A stretch of 64,000 nucleotides of DNA, taken from positions 682,001-746,000 of the forward strand of contig JAPXFQ010002422.1 in the NCBI GenBank assembly GCA_028564705.1. The letters are read 5' to 3'. Origin of the DNA: Apricaphanius iberus (Eukaryota; Chordata; Actinopteri; Cyprinodontiformes; Aphaniidae). The position numbers were made by a program, and so were the translations under genes. The notes under the pieces were generated by a model that did not search any database, was not told where the DNA came from, and worked only from the letters and a program-made list of their open reading frames with translations. Within the stretch, counting starts at the first letter, position 1. Every line of letters begins with the position of its first letter. Positions 1 through 16,500 of the stretch are shown one piece after another.

Positions 1-734
1 TAAGCAATTATCATACAATCAAATCAATCAAAATGGTATCTCGTTATTCTTCTGATGAAATGTTTTTTTATTTATTTATTTGTTATTTAAACACATGGAA
101 AATGATTTGTATTTTACAGGTCTGGCTAGGTACTAAAAAAATGTATTAGTATGAAAAATGTTATAATATCAAAGATATTTAGATTTCTTCAACAGTCTGT
201 GTTTTTCACAGTTTTGTATCAAACCCTCTTACCACTGTAGTAAAATCTGTCATAAATTTATTGTCAATGTTTGCATTACAACCTTAATATTATAACTCTA
301 CATATTGCAATCTGGGAAAACTTGAAAGCTTGAAGTGAAAAATAATGGAAAAAAAAGTTTTATTATTAACTCATTACATCTTTAACTCAGGGTAGATGAC
401 AAAGAATGTAAAATGTCCATTCATAAATTAGGAGTCGCTGGTCAGGTTTTCAGAGCTACAATGTTACAATGGTGTATTGTGAACGGGTCAGGACATAAAA
501 CTACATCTAAATACCGATGGTAAATCATGGATCTTCACTTTTATTGAACAGAGATATGTTGGTATTAGCCAGAAAAACAATTCTAGCTAATAAATGTCAT
601 AATAATTAAAAAAACTTGGGTCATGCAACTAACTTTTTTATTATTGGCCTAAAAGGTTGCTTCTAATAAAGACAGTGCTTAGTCATGATCCTCTATAATG
701 ACCCAAGTGTGAGAAATACAAGTGAAACTCAAAA
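1..734. other. AT-rich intergenic sequence, nothing recognised
   Basis: I see no open frame with protein-like composition, no splice-bounded exon and no clear repeat ends. The sequence is strongly AT-rich, like other non-genic parts of the window. Confidence 0.5.
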
Positions 735-742
735 GTTGCTTT

Positions 743-1510
743 TAGGGATGTCCCGGTGCCAAATTCGGATTGGAGCCGATATTTTAAACATTTTCACTGA
801 TCGGGGATCTGCCTTATTAGCGGGCGAGTCTCGCTGATCTTTACCAAAGTACCTCCTAGTTACGTTTGACGGTGATTACGCAGTAATTCAAACCTGAGTA
901 GAGGTGCAAAAAGGACTCTTAATGAACAAAACTCAGCATAGCAGGTTAACCACAGTTCTGATGTGGATTAACTTCAATAAATATGCTTAACCTTTCTTTA
1001 AACTATATAATAAAGGCACAGAAACTCATCACCTTGATTCACACACAATAATAAACCCAAATAAACAGAGAAAAACTTCTATCAGCTCCCGCAGCAAGGA
1101 AAAAAAAGGAACTGTGCTGCGTTCAAATAGTATAGGAAATCTATTTAGAGTTCGGGAGCATATGATATTTCAGCTTATAGTAAAAACACAAATAATAACA
1201 ATAATACTGCAATTTTCTGCACACCAGCGTACAGCCTGCCGGAAAAACTTTTTTTCTTTAAATAATACTGGACCAAGTAAGTTTTTTACTTTTGCCTGAA
1301 ATATTAAACTGAGATTTAGATTTCATGTGATTTACAACAATAACGGTAATGCTTATTAATGAAATTAGTGTTAATAAAAAGTTAATATATTTCAGTTTTA
1401 TAAATTTCGATACTAAAGGCAAAAGATCGGATCGGGTCTCGAAATCGGATCGGTTTTGCGGTTAAAAGATCGGGATCGGCGGCCTAAGATGCTGATTGGG
1501 AAAATCTCTA
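743..1510. mobile_element. Non-autonomous hAT-type element (MITE) with 8-bp target duplication
   Basis: The element begins TAGGGATGTCCCGG and ends with an imperfect inverted copy (GGGAAAATCTCTA). It is flanked on both sides by the same 8 bases, GTTGCTTT (735-742 and 1511-1518). An 8-bp target-site duplication is the hallmark of the hAT superfamily. The ends hold many GATCGG/ATCGG words, and I recognise no transposase inside. The 61-residue open frame at 1114 within it looks spurious. Confidence 0.75.
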
Positions 1511-1518
1511 GTTGCTTT

Positions 1519-5977
<4,459 letters not shown>

Positions 5978-6612
5978 GGAGCAGCAGCAATCTGTTTTTA
6001 CCTGCCTGTTTTACAAAACAGGCATACGTAAAGGAAGAAAGCAACTGATACACGGAAAGTCCACCAGAGGGAGCTCTTCACTCAACTCGGGCGTACCTCT
6101 TCCTTCCCCTTAGAGCACGCCTGAGTCCTACACACTGTAAAGAAGCGATTCTTGCACCGTTTGACAGGTTTTTGTCATCCAAGTGTAGGAACACAGAACC
6201 TTTAAAGGTGACCAGAGCTCGAAACATTTACACCATTTACCCAGATATTGTTGCTTTGGTGAAGAGGGGCAATGCTTTATTCAGCTAACATTTCTCTGTG
6301 ATCTTTGTAACTGAATTCATTTCTGTTCTTTAAATTTCCTTTATTACTGAATTGTTAATGTTGAGGAAACATCTCCTGCTGGCAGTAATGTCAGAATATT
6401 CTACTGTCTGCACTATTAAAATGATCCCTGTTCATATAATTCGAGAAGCTCTGTTGCCATGGGTCCTGGAGTCAAACCTACTCAACACAATCTAAAGTTC
6501 TACAACCTCGATGATCTGCATTACTTCTGCAAACTGAGTGAATTTCTTTTAAATTTGCCATTCATACTGTATGTATATTTTCTTGATGGTGTTTTTGAGT
6601 GTCCATTAAATT
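5978..6612 (+). other. zfpl1: zfpl1 3' UTR with candidate poly(A) signals
   Basis: No canonical AATAAA follows the stop at short range. Variant ATTAAA hexamers occur at 6415-6420 and 6605-6610, and either could mark the transcript end. The 69-residue open frame at 6459 lies in this stretch and looks like chance. Confidence 0.5.
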
Positions 6613-7683
6613 GGAATCCCCCAAAAATGAAGCATTTTACTCTGCTGAGTCTTTTTACTTTCCTCTGATATGAGCCCTAAAGTCAAAAAGTACAAGGGAT
6701 TAGAAGTACAGCGCAGCGTTTCGACACCTTAGTTACGCACTGGTGTAAAAATATCTCCAGCACATTGCCATGTCATTATGACAATAGAGATTATGCAGAG
6801 TTCCTGCCTGTAAGCGGCATATTGACGCTAACTGCAGTGGAAGCACGGAAGTCGATAAGATTCCACATTATTGATGTGTTGCTCTGCTCTTGTCTGTTAA
6901 CGTTGCAGCCAAAAGGACATTTAGAGATAATTATTTTATTTTTTTTAAGATGCAGGGATTGTACCAGGTTAGGGGAGATTTTATCTAACTCTTTTGGGAA
7001 AGGGTTTTTGTTCATCTGTATTTCTAGTTAAATGAAGGTTTTAACTATTTTTCTGTTTTTAAACTGGTTTATTTAATATACTGGAGGAAATAATGATGCG
7101 GTAACAAAAGGTATTATTCAGTTTATTGCCTCTCTAAAGCTTCTTCACATTTTGGTACAACCCCAAAATTGGTGTGATTGATTCACACAGAAAAATCAAG
7201 TTAATGCTTTTAACACATTTCTCAATGTTTTTTGTCTTTTTTTGGGGGGGGTTAGCTTTTGTTTGCATAACAGCTCAGACTTTGTCATATTTCTTGGAAT
7301 TAATTTGTGCTTCAGATTCTCAGCAGGATTTTGGTCTGAAGAGGTTTTGGGACAGAGATGGAAATGTTATCCTGCCAGGATAGAGAACTCTCACCCTCAA
7401 ATTTTCATAGAAATTTTGCTTCATAACTATAACCTATAAACTGTTTGCAAATGGTTTCATTCACATATTTGAGTAAAAAAAAAGTTGCTGGTTTCCTTCG
7501 TGAAAAGAACTGTCCTCGCAATAATTTGTGTGCAGGTGTTGTAAATATCCACAAACACGCATTGGGGTTGCATGTAACCGTTTCCATTGTGTTGGTGACC
7601 GCATCACAGTTTCACTGTATTAGGGGTTTGCAGATTTTATTCACAGCTGAATTAATGCAGAGAAAGCTGCTGGCTATTTCATA
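6613..7683. other. Intergenic, nothing recognised
   Basis: Several overlapping short frames on both strands have no family resemblance. A phrase near 7,141-7,200 (TTCTTCACATTTTGGTACAACC) resembles the degraded ends of Tc1-type repeats seen elsewhere. Confidence 0.4.
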
Positions 7684-8110
7684 CAGTGCCTTACAAAGAG
7701 TTTTTTTTTTCTTTTCCTTTTTTTTTTTGCACATTTGTCATGTTCCAAATACCAACTTCAGTCCATTTCATTGGGTTTTTAATTGATGGACCAATATAAG
7801 GTAGCAAATATGATATATATATATATATATAAAAAATATAGCTAAACCAAGGAAATCAAATTATGTCCACCAACCTCATTGTAAAAAGAGGTGGTGTGTG
7901 AGAATGTCCGCTTTTCATCAGCAGACAAAGGGAAGTTATTCAGAGGATTATATATTGAGCTAAGTACAAGGGGAGGTGACCTGTTAGAGGCTCCAAAAGA
8001 CGAAAGCGGAGGTTCTCCTTCCATGGACAACAACCCTAAACGTACAGTCAGACTAACAATCAAATGGTTTACAGTAGCTCAAAACATATCCATATGTTAA
8101 AGGAACAAAA
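7684..8110 (+). mobile_element. Decayed Tc1-like element
   Basis: It opens with TACAGTGCCTTACAAAG, the terminal phrase also found at 45,726. It carries a recognisable transposase-derived part at 7,880-8,080 (CTTCCATGGACAACAACCCTAAACGTACA, equivalent to the DNDPKHT region of Tc1). An (AT)n tract lies at about 7,813-7,832. No intact frame remains. Confidence 0.65.
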
Positions 8111-9880
8111 AAATCTCAAGGTGATACTTATGCTATTTGTTCACTAATGTTCTCAACGAAACCTCTAGACCTTCTGGACAGCTGGATTTCTGCTGAGAGT
8201 AAATTACACATATGTGGACTTGGCAGCATTGGATATTAGGGACATTAGCATAATGGATGCTAAACATTTATATATGCCTGCCATCCGTCCGATTTTTATT
8301 TTTAAAATCAGTTTTAAACCGTGTTTTATTTGACTTAGACTTGGAAAATGTAAGATGCTTTGTTTAATCCCATACGATAAAAAACACTTTGGGTGCAATT
8401 TCACAAAATGGGAAAAGTTAACAGAGTGAATAGTTGCATAAGAACAAAGATCCTAATTTAGCTCTTAACAAGACATGTTTCTTTTGTTTGGATCTATATG
8501 CATTAAAACTAGAGGATAGTAGCTTCAACTTAACAAAATGTATTCATGTAACAAATAATTGAATTTAGTTTATCCAAGTTAGCGAATTAATTTATTTAGT
8601 TTTACAGCAGACTTTTTATTTAGGTTGCATCAACTAGTCTTGTTTTTCTCAAATTTATGTATGGAAAACTGGATTTAGTAAAACAGCCGAAGTGCAGTGG
8701 CCTTCGTCACATTATTGGAGTTCAATGCAGCTCTCAGTAACTGAGTTATTAGCTTGTCCCTTGCACTGACATATTAGGGACATACTTATCAATAATTTGA
8801 GTTTGTTGTCAACATGCCACGCAGTTATTTTGCAACTCTGCTAAACTGTATTTCTTTTAATGGCAAGTTTAACACAAACTAATGCTGCTAAAATTGCTTT
8901 ACTCATACATTTCAGACATAAATTCAGCTTTGAATCATTGATAACCTTTTAAGAAAATCAGATTATGTAAAATATTTTGATTAAACATCAGAAAGTTGAA
9001 AGTAACAATATAATAACTACCCAAAAGTCGCTGCCTCTTCTGCAGACTAACAATAATGAAGGAGTTTAACTGATTATTTTTGCTTTTTATCGTTATAGAT
9101 TATGCTGTTGTTACACATGTACATGCATATGTACACACAAGCATTTAAATAAATATTTATTGTACCGCGGGAGAGCTTCAAAATGGCAGTTTTCAGTAAA
9201 TAAAAAATTAGGACTTCTTAAAAATGTTTTTTCCATTTTCGCTATTATGTTCAACTTAAATGCTCGAGCTCATCAAGCAAATTTGAATATAAAATAAATA
9301 TAATCTGAGAATAAACAAATGATCATATTTTCATTTATTGAGGGGGAAAAGCTGTCCAAGAAAGCGTGATTATATGTGAAAATTAATCGATCCTTACCCC
9401 AAAAAACTGCTTGTATCCCCTTTTGGTTACCACGAAGAGTTTGGGATAATTTCTGCTAAGATTTTTATCGTGGAAAAAATTGTTTCACTTAAGCCAACAC
9501 CGATGGACTTCAAAGAGGATAAGGCTGTTCGTCGGGATCTCAAATTGGTTTAAGGGGAGAGTTTTGTTTTTTTCAACCTGGACCTTTGTTTTTTAGCATT
9601 TATTACCTTCATTTACTCACCCAGACAAGTTTGGAGCAACTTGGAGTCCTTTGGAAGAAGTTTATATCCAGTCGCGACCATATAACGGGAGTCATGAGGG
9701 AAGGTGAAGTGTCGTTTCTAAGGTAATGTTTTGTTATGAATAGTTAGCAATATTCCCCCGTGAGTTCAGAACGTCTCTGACTTGCTGTGGTTTAGGCTTC
9801 AGAACCCTCTTTGAGGTATTTTTTTCAAAACCTAACAGTGATCTTGGTTACAGTAGATTCTTCAACTTATTAGTTCACTG
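8111..9880. other. Intergenic AT-rich sequence
   Basis: I recognise no gene. The short repeat shared with 4,890 sits at 8,270-8,315. Nothing else stands out. Confidence 0.4.
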
Positions 9881-9883
9881 CAC

Positions 9884-10410
9884 TTAAAGTGAGTGTGTGT
9901 AGTTTTTGCAGTAAATCTTTGAAAATAGCCATTAAAATTTGATGTAATAATAATTACTTAAAGCACATTAATTGCAAAATATTGGCGATATTGTAAAATA
10001 TGACTTTAAAAATCAGTTTTAAAATACATAGGCTCATTTCAGGGGAAAGCCATATTGGATGACGTCTTTACTTCTACAAGAGCCCGGACGGATAAAGCGC
10101 ACGGAACAAGCCCACTATTAAAACATTGATTTCCCCTCAAACTGCAAGAAAGTTTCTCCATAAATACATTATAGTTTCTCCATAAATACATTTTTACCTC
10201 TTCGCTTGTTCCAAGCGATGAAAGAGAGACTGATGTGCTCGTCATGTTGCTGCAAATAGATAATTCTCAGGGAATTGAGCGTTTGAAAACCAGACTAGTT
10301 GTACCTCCATTGTTGAGTTTCTAACTCGAAGACAGAGATACCTCATGCTTTTAATAATTTACGTATGCACTGCCCCCTACTGGCCAAAAATTACAGAATG
10401 TGCTTTTAAG
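9884..10410. mobile_element. MITE-like interspersed repeat, copy 1
   Basis: About 525 bp, closely matched by 43,457-43,980 over its whole length. The ends form an imperfect inverted repeat (TTAAAGTGAGTGTGTGTAG against a terminus ending GTGCTTTTAAG), and the 3' part contains GCCCCCTACTGGCC. Relative to the other copy, this one carries a small tandem duplication (AGTTTCTCCATAAATACAT twice, at about 10,152-10,190). No transposase is seen. The 68-residue minus-strand frame is a shadow of this repeat. Confidence 0.7.
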
Positions 10411-10449
10411 GGGGGGGGTCCTTCTGTGTAAATTTTACCAAATATTTAA

Positions 10450-10540
10450 CAAGACCCAGAGTAGGGCTAGACGATATGGCCCCAGATTTATATTGCGATA
10501 TAATCTAAAGCATATACAACAACAATATGTATTGTGGTAT
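10450..10540. mobile_element. Terminal fragment of a fish repeat (AGGGCTAGACGATATGG end)
   Basis: The phrase AGTAGGGCTAGACGATATGG, followed by ATATTGCGATATAAT, is a familiar end sequence of a common fish repeat class rich in ATAT/CGATA words. I cannot find its partner end with confidence. Confidence 0.4.
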
Positions 10541-11027
10541 ATTCTTTTTTGTCTTTATTTATATCAAAATGAATGCTTGTGAATTCTCACTTTCCAGACA
10601 CATTGCAACAGAACACCTTAAAAAAAGGTTTAGAATGCCAACTAAAGAACTTTTGTGCAAAATGCATAAACAATATTTGATTATTTTTCAAACTAATGCT
10701 AAACAAAAATTATCACCACATACATCAAGATGAAGATATCTTAAATAAAATAAAAGCTAAATATTGTAAATTAAGGTAAAGAAAAATCTGCTTTTCTGGT
10801 TACTGGTACATTTAATATCCCAGAAAGAGAAGAAATCTGCATATTTTTGGATTAAAAATGCTTCTAGTTCAACAGATTTATGTTAAATTAAAAAAAATGA
10901 ACTTTAAACTGTCAATATCTAGTGTGAAGACACTCATTTTCATTATCCTTGCATACCTGGTACAAAGTAGAGTAAGTAAGTAAAATTATGTTTACATAGC
11001 TACTTTAAAGTAATAATCATAAAGTGC

Positions 11028-11094
11028 TTTTGTGTTGTTTATTCATTGATGCTTGGAAAACAATTCCGAGCATCAATGAATAAACAACACAAAA
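11028..11094. repeat. Near-perfect 29-bp-arm inverted repeat (hairpin)
   Basis: The arm at 11,028-11,056 and the arm at 11,066-11,094 are reverse complements with a single mismatch, separated by a 9-base loop (AAAACAATT). The arms contain ATTCATTGATGC and GCATCAATGAAT. The outer flanks do not pair further. Confidence 0.85.
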
Positions 11095-11250
11095 ACATTC
11101 AAAATCTAAGTAAAGCAATTTTAAAAAGAGGGGTCTTGAGCTGTTTCTTGAAAGACAAATCAAAATCTGCAATTCTCAGGCTAAGAGGAAGTGAGTACCA
11201 GAGAGAGGGAACAGGTGCAATCAGGTATGCACAGCTTGATGACATCATCA
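11095..11250 (+). repeat. Probable interspersed-repeat fragment
   Basis: The text (GAGGGGTCTTGAGCTGTTTC, then GGAAGTGAGTACCAGAGAGAGGGA) reads like a retroelement-derived repeat I have seen in fish genomes, but I cannot assign a family. It abuts the hairpin at 11,028-11,094. Confidence 0.35.
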
Positions 11251-11410
11251 AAATCCATGACTGCGGTATGGCGGTTTAGTCAAAATGTCTACATTTGGCT
11301 AAATTTATATAATTTCTACCTTACATCTTTTATATTGCCCACTAATAAGCCACAGCTTTCCAAAAGTTCCACTTATGTTTTGTAAATTGACAGAATACTT
11401 TCCAAGGGTC

Positions 11411-11530
11411 CTCATATGGTGTAGTGGTTAGCGCAGGCGCCCCATGTGCAGAAGCCTCAGTTCTCGAGACGTTCGTCCCAAGTTTGAGTCCTCGTGAACC
11501 TTTTGCTGCATGTCATCCCCCACACTGCAC
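11411..11530 (+). mobile_element. tRNA-derived SINE
   Basis: The sequence has an A-box-like segment (GTGTAGTGGTTAGCGCAGG at about 11,420) and a B-box-like segment (AGTTTGAGTCC at 11,481-11,491). These are spaced as in tRNA-derived SINEs and followed by the fish SINE phrase TTTTGCTGCATGTCATCCCC. It is not a functional tRNA, because the acceptor stem and anticodon loop cannot be formed convincingly. Confidence 0.7.
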
Positions 11531-13030
11531 TGGCAGATACTAGATTAGTGTAAAACTTCTTAAATTAACCAAAATAATCTGCCAGTGCAGTAAAGCAATT
11601 GCACTTGGTAAGAATTCTCTAAATAAGGACGCATATTCTCTAAATAAGATAAATAATCTAAGACACTCTGCTCTTGCTTAGTCTATAGGTCTCAAAACAA
11701 GATCAAAAATACTGTTGGGCTTTCAAATGAAGGCCCCTACTGCCACAAAACCTTGAAAAAAAGAGATACATTAAAAAACAGTTCCCTAAAAGTTTTGAGG
11801 ATCGTCATGATGCTTCATGGCAATATGAGAACGTTTTTAGGTTTTTTTCAAAGCAGATTTCTATATCTGTAGAGTTGGCCTTGAAACTCTGTAATTGTTA
11901 CCATTGTTCCCCATTTTCTCTCTTGTTGTCATGAACACTGACTTGAACTCAGCTAGTAAGATTGTTTTCTAATAAAACACTTAAAAAATGTGTTGGAAAA
12001 AATACTTAGTCAAGTGAGACCTACAGAGCTGTAGAGGTCATTCTGAGTTCCTTTGTAAGGTCTTGGGTGTATTGTTGCTCTGCTATTGGAGTAATCTTAA
12101 TAGGTTGGACACTCCTGTAAAGGTGGGCCACTGCTCCATGTCTTCTTCCTTGGTAAAAATTTATTTGAAGTACCAAAGCTTCAGAAATAGCTAAACCACC
12201 CACCGTTAATACCTGCACAGTCTTGCAGGGTCATGGAGGGGCTGGTGCCTATTTCTGGTGGTCACTGGGTGAGAAGTTGCTAACCTTTAACAGACTAATT
12301 GATGTTAATGTTTACTTCTTTTTTCACCAGAGGCCATTTTCTGACAGGTGTTTGACAGGAAGACATGCTCCAAAGGTTCCGGGATCAGGAGCCCGGGACA
12401 GCCACATCAAGGACCATAGCTACCACATCCGGGACGCCAATTCTCCCGCTATGCAACTTGACACCCGGTCAATTACATTTATAATCTGATCTTTATTCTC
12501 TTCTCATACTGGGGCGTGATATTAATTGATATGACTTTTTTAGCCTACTTTATGTCTCCAGACAGGTTATGTGTAAGTGTTTGTTAATTCTACAAGTTTG
12601 GCATTAACCATGTGAGTGGCTATAAACTGAATTCTGCTTTCCGTAAAATATTGTTTACTGTTGTGTCATCACTCAGTAAGGGAAATCTCTTTTAATTGTT
12701 TCTGCCAAAAAGTTATTAGGATGGGGGGGGGGGCTTTTCATATAGGGTCCGGTTGGCTTAGACAGCTTTCTTAATAAGAAAAACTTGCTTTTTGTATATA
12801 TGCTGTTATCTTTTTTCTGATCTAAAACAATATCTGATTTAAAACATTTCAGAGTCAAAACACCTAAAAAAAGCGAACTATAAAGATATGTATCAATAGT
12901 TTGTGATTATAATCTATATTGTTATGTATATATTATTCTCATTTATATATTTCTTTTTTTTTTACTGGTCCTTGTATAAGCAGTTACACAGTAACATTTT
13001 CTGTGGGGCTCAGTTCAGATCAAAGCCCCT
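11531..13030. other. Intergenic sequence upstream of the histidine-rich gene
   Basis: I found no convincing exon. The open frame at 12,223-12,489 contains Gly/Pro-rich residues but has no family resemblance and no supportive splice structure. There is a G-run at about 12,724-12,733. The stretch AAATTCTCTAAATAAG is locally duplicated at about 11,611-11,650. Confidence 0.4.
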
Positions 13031-13034
13031 CTGT

Positions 13035-13145
13035 CATTGGCTGGCACACAGATATATATTGATGTGTCAGTGTGAGTTTTGCATGTGCAACCCTGCTCAG
13101 TTAGAGGTTGCATCACAGAGGGAACACCACTGCTCTCATAACAAC
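13035..13145 (+). promoter_or_regulatory. Candidate promoter and non-coding first exon of the histidine-rich gene
   Basis: An inverted CCAAT (ATTGG, about 13,036) and a TATA-like GATATATATTG (13,051-13,061) precede a possible untranslated exon. That exon would end at a good donor (AACAAC/GTAAGT, exon end 13,145). The next acceptor (TTTTATTGATGACAG, exon start 13,509) leads into the exon with the start codon. This is inferred from signals only. Confidence 0.35.
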
Positions 13146-13599
13146 GTAAGTACTGACTGCTGGGTCACTGTAGGTCACTTAGTTACTAACAAATGACTGA
13201 AATACCTCATGTTCTAAAATGTTTAGACTTTCATTAGGGGGCAGTGTTTCTAAACCCATTATCTTTTTAAAACTTTCTTGCTGTTTTCTGTTGTATCTTT
13301 CCCCCATAAAAATTGTATTGGTGTTTTACTAGAAAGCTATAGTATCATCAGTTATGTTTTATGTTATGATTTTTCATAATTTGTCAAGATTACATTAATA
13401 ATTAGATTTATATAAATAAACTATTGTAGTATTCAGAAAAAAATGTTAAAGAAAATTATAAAAGAAATGCAAGTTAAACTGAGTATATAATTGTTTTATT
13501 GATGACAGATATTTCACCAGGAATCAGTGTCAGAGATCAGTTTTCAGCTGCTGCATCGCTGGATTAAGAAACATTTTAGTCCAATACTAAAGGCTGGAA

Positions 13600-16500
13600 A
13601 TGTGTGACCATCAAGAAAAAGAACTGAAACACAGAAAAGCAACCAGCTCAAAATCTAAACAAGTGATGCAGCATCGCCATCACCAAGTCCATCACCACCG
13701 TCATTACCATCACCGGTCTGATGATGACACCAGCCAAGAGTAAGTCTGTAACTGTTTTTATCACTGCTATAACCATGTCATCCATGTCTTGCAAAAAAAG
13801 AATTTACATCGCTTTAACTATTTCTATGTTTCGTCATATATACAGCAACAAATTTTAGTGTATTTTATGTGACCGACAGAGCTACACAAAATAGTGCATA
13901 ACTGTGAAGTGAAAGAAAAAAAATCCATCTTTTATTTTATTTTACATACTAAAATCTGTAACTTGTGGTAAATATATGGATTGACCCCCTTTAAAACTGA
14001 CACCCATCAAGAAAATCCAAAAGAAAGATAACTTTCTTTAGAAGTCACCTAATTAGTAAAAAGAGTCCACTTGTGTAAGGTTCAACCTCAATATAAATTT
14101 GAGTGAGCTTTGACAGATGTTTGTTAGAGGGCATTAGTGAGCAAACAGCATCTAGAAGACCAAAGAACGCAGCAAAGAGGTCACAGATAAAGTAGTGGGG
14201 ACAGCTCTACTGCACAGCTATCAAAACATGACCATCCACCTAAACTGACGAGCTACGTAAAGAGAATTAATTAAAGAAGCAGCGAAGAGGACCATAATAA
14301 CTCTGAAGAAGATGTAGATACCAACAGCCCCTGTGGCAGATCCTCCCCCAACTGTTAGTTGTCCACCCAACAAATCTGACATTAATGAAAAAGCAGCAAA
14401 AAGAAACCAGATAAAGACCCGTTTTAGGTAGCCACAAGCTCTGTAAAGGACAAAGCAAACGTGGAAGAACTTGTTCTGGTCATACCTAGAAGTTTTTACT
14501 CTGTGAAAAATGCTATGTCTGGCTGGATACTTGGATTATAGTGTCACAATAATCACAATATTTCCAAGGTGAAACATAAGTGGCAGAAACATGTTACTGG
14601 GAAACTTTTTCTAATGAAAGACAAGGGAGCCTGTCTCAGCTGATGGGATGAAAAGTTTAGCTAAACACTGGTCAATAACCTAGTTTGGGGGTCATTTTCT
14701 TCTTTAAGGACTAGGAAGTTGGTCAGAGTTTATGAGAAGATGAATAAAGCTAAATAAATCAAATCTGTTAGATACTGCAAAATAAATCTGAGTGATCTGA
14801 CTATGTTTGTGTTATTTTGCAATGAGGAATGGATAATAATCTTGACTTCCAGTCGTGCAATGCTGGTAGAGACTTACCCCAAAAGAAGTCCATCTGTAGC
14901 TGTAGCGAAAGGTGGTTCTGCAAAGTATTGACTTGCATACACTTTTCCGATTTCCAGGTATAAAAACCTTTGAAAATCGTCTTTTCCTTCCACTTCTCAA
15001 TTATGACCTACAATTACATAAAACTGCCATACAGAAGAGACAACAATACTTTTAAACAGCATTTTAATTTCTTTTTTCCTCCTCATCTTACATTTTAGAG
15101 GCAAAGCTAGCTTCTCATAATGTGCTCTATTTTATTTGTATTTTCAACAGCACTCTCTCAACAGTGGACAGCAGCAGTCATCATCCACACCAGCACCATC
15201 ACAGGGAATATGATAAGAACCATTCTTCACACCCTCACCGTGGCCACCATAGGGAAAAGCATCGTAATCTTTCTGTTTCAGAGACTTCCTTTGATTCCTC
15301 ATCTTCAACATCATCTTCATCGACATCCTCTTCTTCTTCATTCTCTTCCTCATCATCCTCATCGTCTTCTTCTTTTTCCTCATCTTCCACATCATCTTCC
15401 ACTTCTAGCCTCTCTACTGGAAACAGCAGTGACTCCTCAGACAGATATACTCACAGGAAGCCCCAGCATTCCCAGTCTTTTACTGACATTTCTAGGAAAC
15501 ATCAATACTTTGAAGAAGAAGATGACATTACCCCTTTAATAAGTAAAAGAGGAAGTCTAAACAGAGTATCTGTGAAACATAAAAAATGTAAAGAGAAGTC
15601 TTCCCCATGCTGTCCCATTAAAGCAGGATTCAATAATCAGCAAACAAGTACAAGAGGTTTAGGAAATGATGGAAGCTTCCGCAAGGCCAAATCACTGGAA
15701 AACCTGAAAACGGCCAAAGAAAATGGAGGAAATGGAAGCAAGGAACGAGATGAACACGACATGAGTAAAAGTGAAGCTAAGAAGGATTTAATGAAAGAAA
15801 AAATGAAGTTTTCTGCCTTCCTAAATGAAATTACACGGCAGGTGCTCAGCCCCATGAGACTTACCTCACTTGGTGTCACAGATGCTCAAAGACCCTGGAG
15901 CCCAGGACAGGTTTCCGCCAGATCCAGGGAGACAGATAGTAGCACTGACAAACCCAGACAGCAGAGAAGTCGTGCTGCAAGTGTGGATTCAGTTAGCTCA
16001 AGCAGACATTCCCAAACCAGCAAGCATTCCAAATCTTCTCGTCTGTCTCGCAGTAAGGCTTCCCATCGTTCTGGTCACCGTTCTGATTGTCCATCTGGTC
16101 ATATAAAGCACAGACGTAGAAGCTGTCACTCAAGCTCCCCAGTTCGTGAGCATCAATCTACATTGTCTTCTCACAAGCACTTCCATCACCATTGTTCCGA
16201 ACATCATCACCATGAAGACTTTAACAGCCCAGGTCATCACCATCATCATAAACATCACAACACACCACATTCCCATCAGCATGGAGACAAGTACCATGAC
16301 CAGCATCACTGTGCAAACCACATTCTTGTCCACCACAAAGGTATTTGCAGCCCGACTCATCATCATGAAGACCATTACAGTACAACTCACCAGAATCATG
16401 GCCATTCAAACTCACGACCTACCACTCCCCATCTGCATAGACGTCACAGTTCTACCAGTGATGTTGGTGATCATCATAGTCCAACACATACTCATCATCA

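Noticed and set aside
11411..11530. tRNA gene
   Set aside because: A- and B-box-like segments are present, but no proper cloverleaf can be drawn and the 3' part is a known SINE-type tail, so I call it a SINE.
12223..12489. 88-codon frame upstream of the histidine-rich gene
   Set aside because: It has some plausible composition (DSHIKDHSYHIRDAN) but no family, no supported start and no splice links. It may be a decayed repeat.
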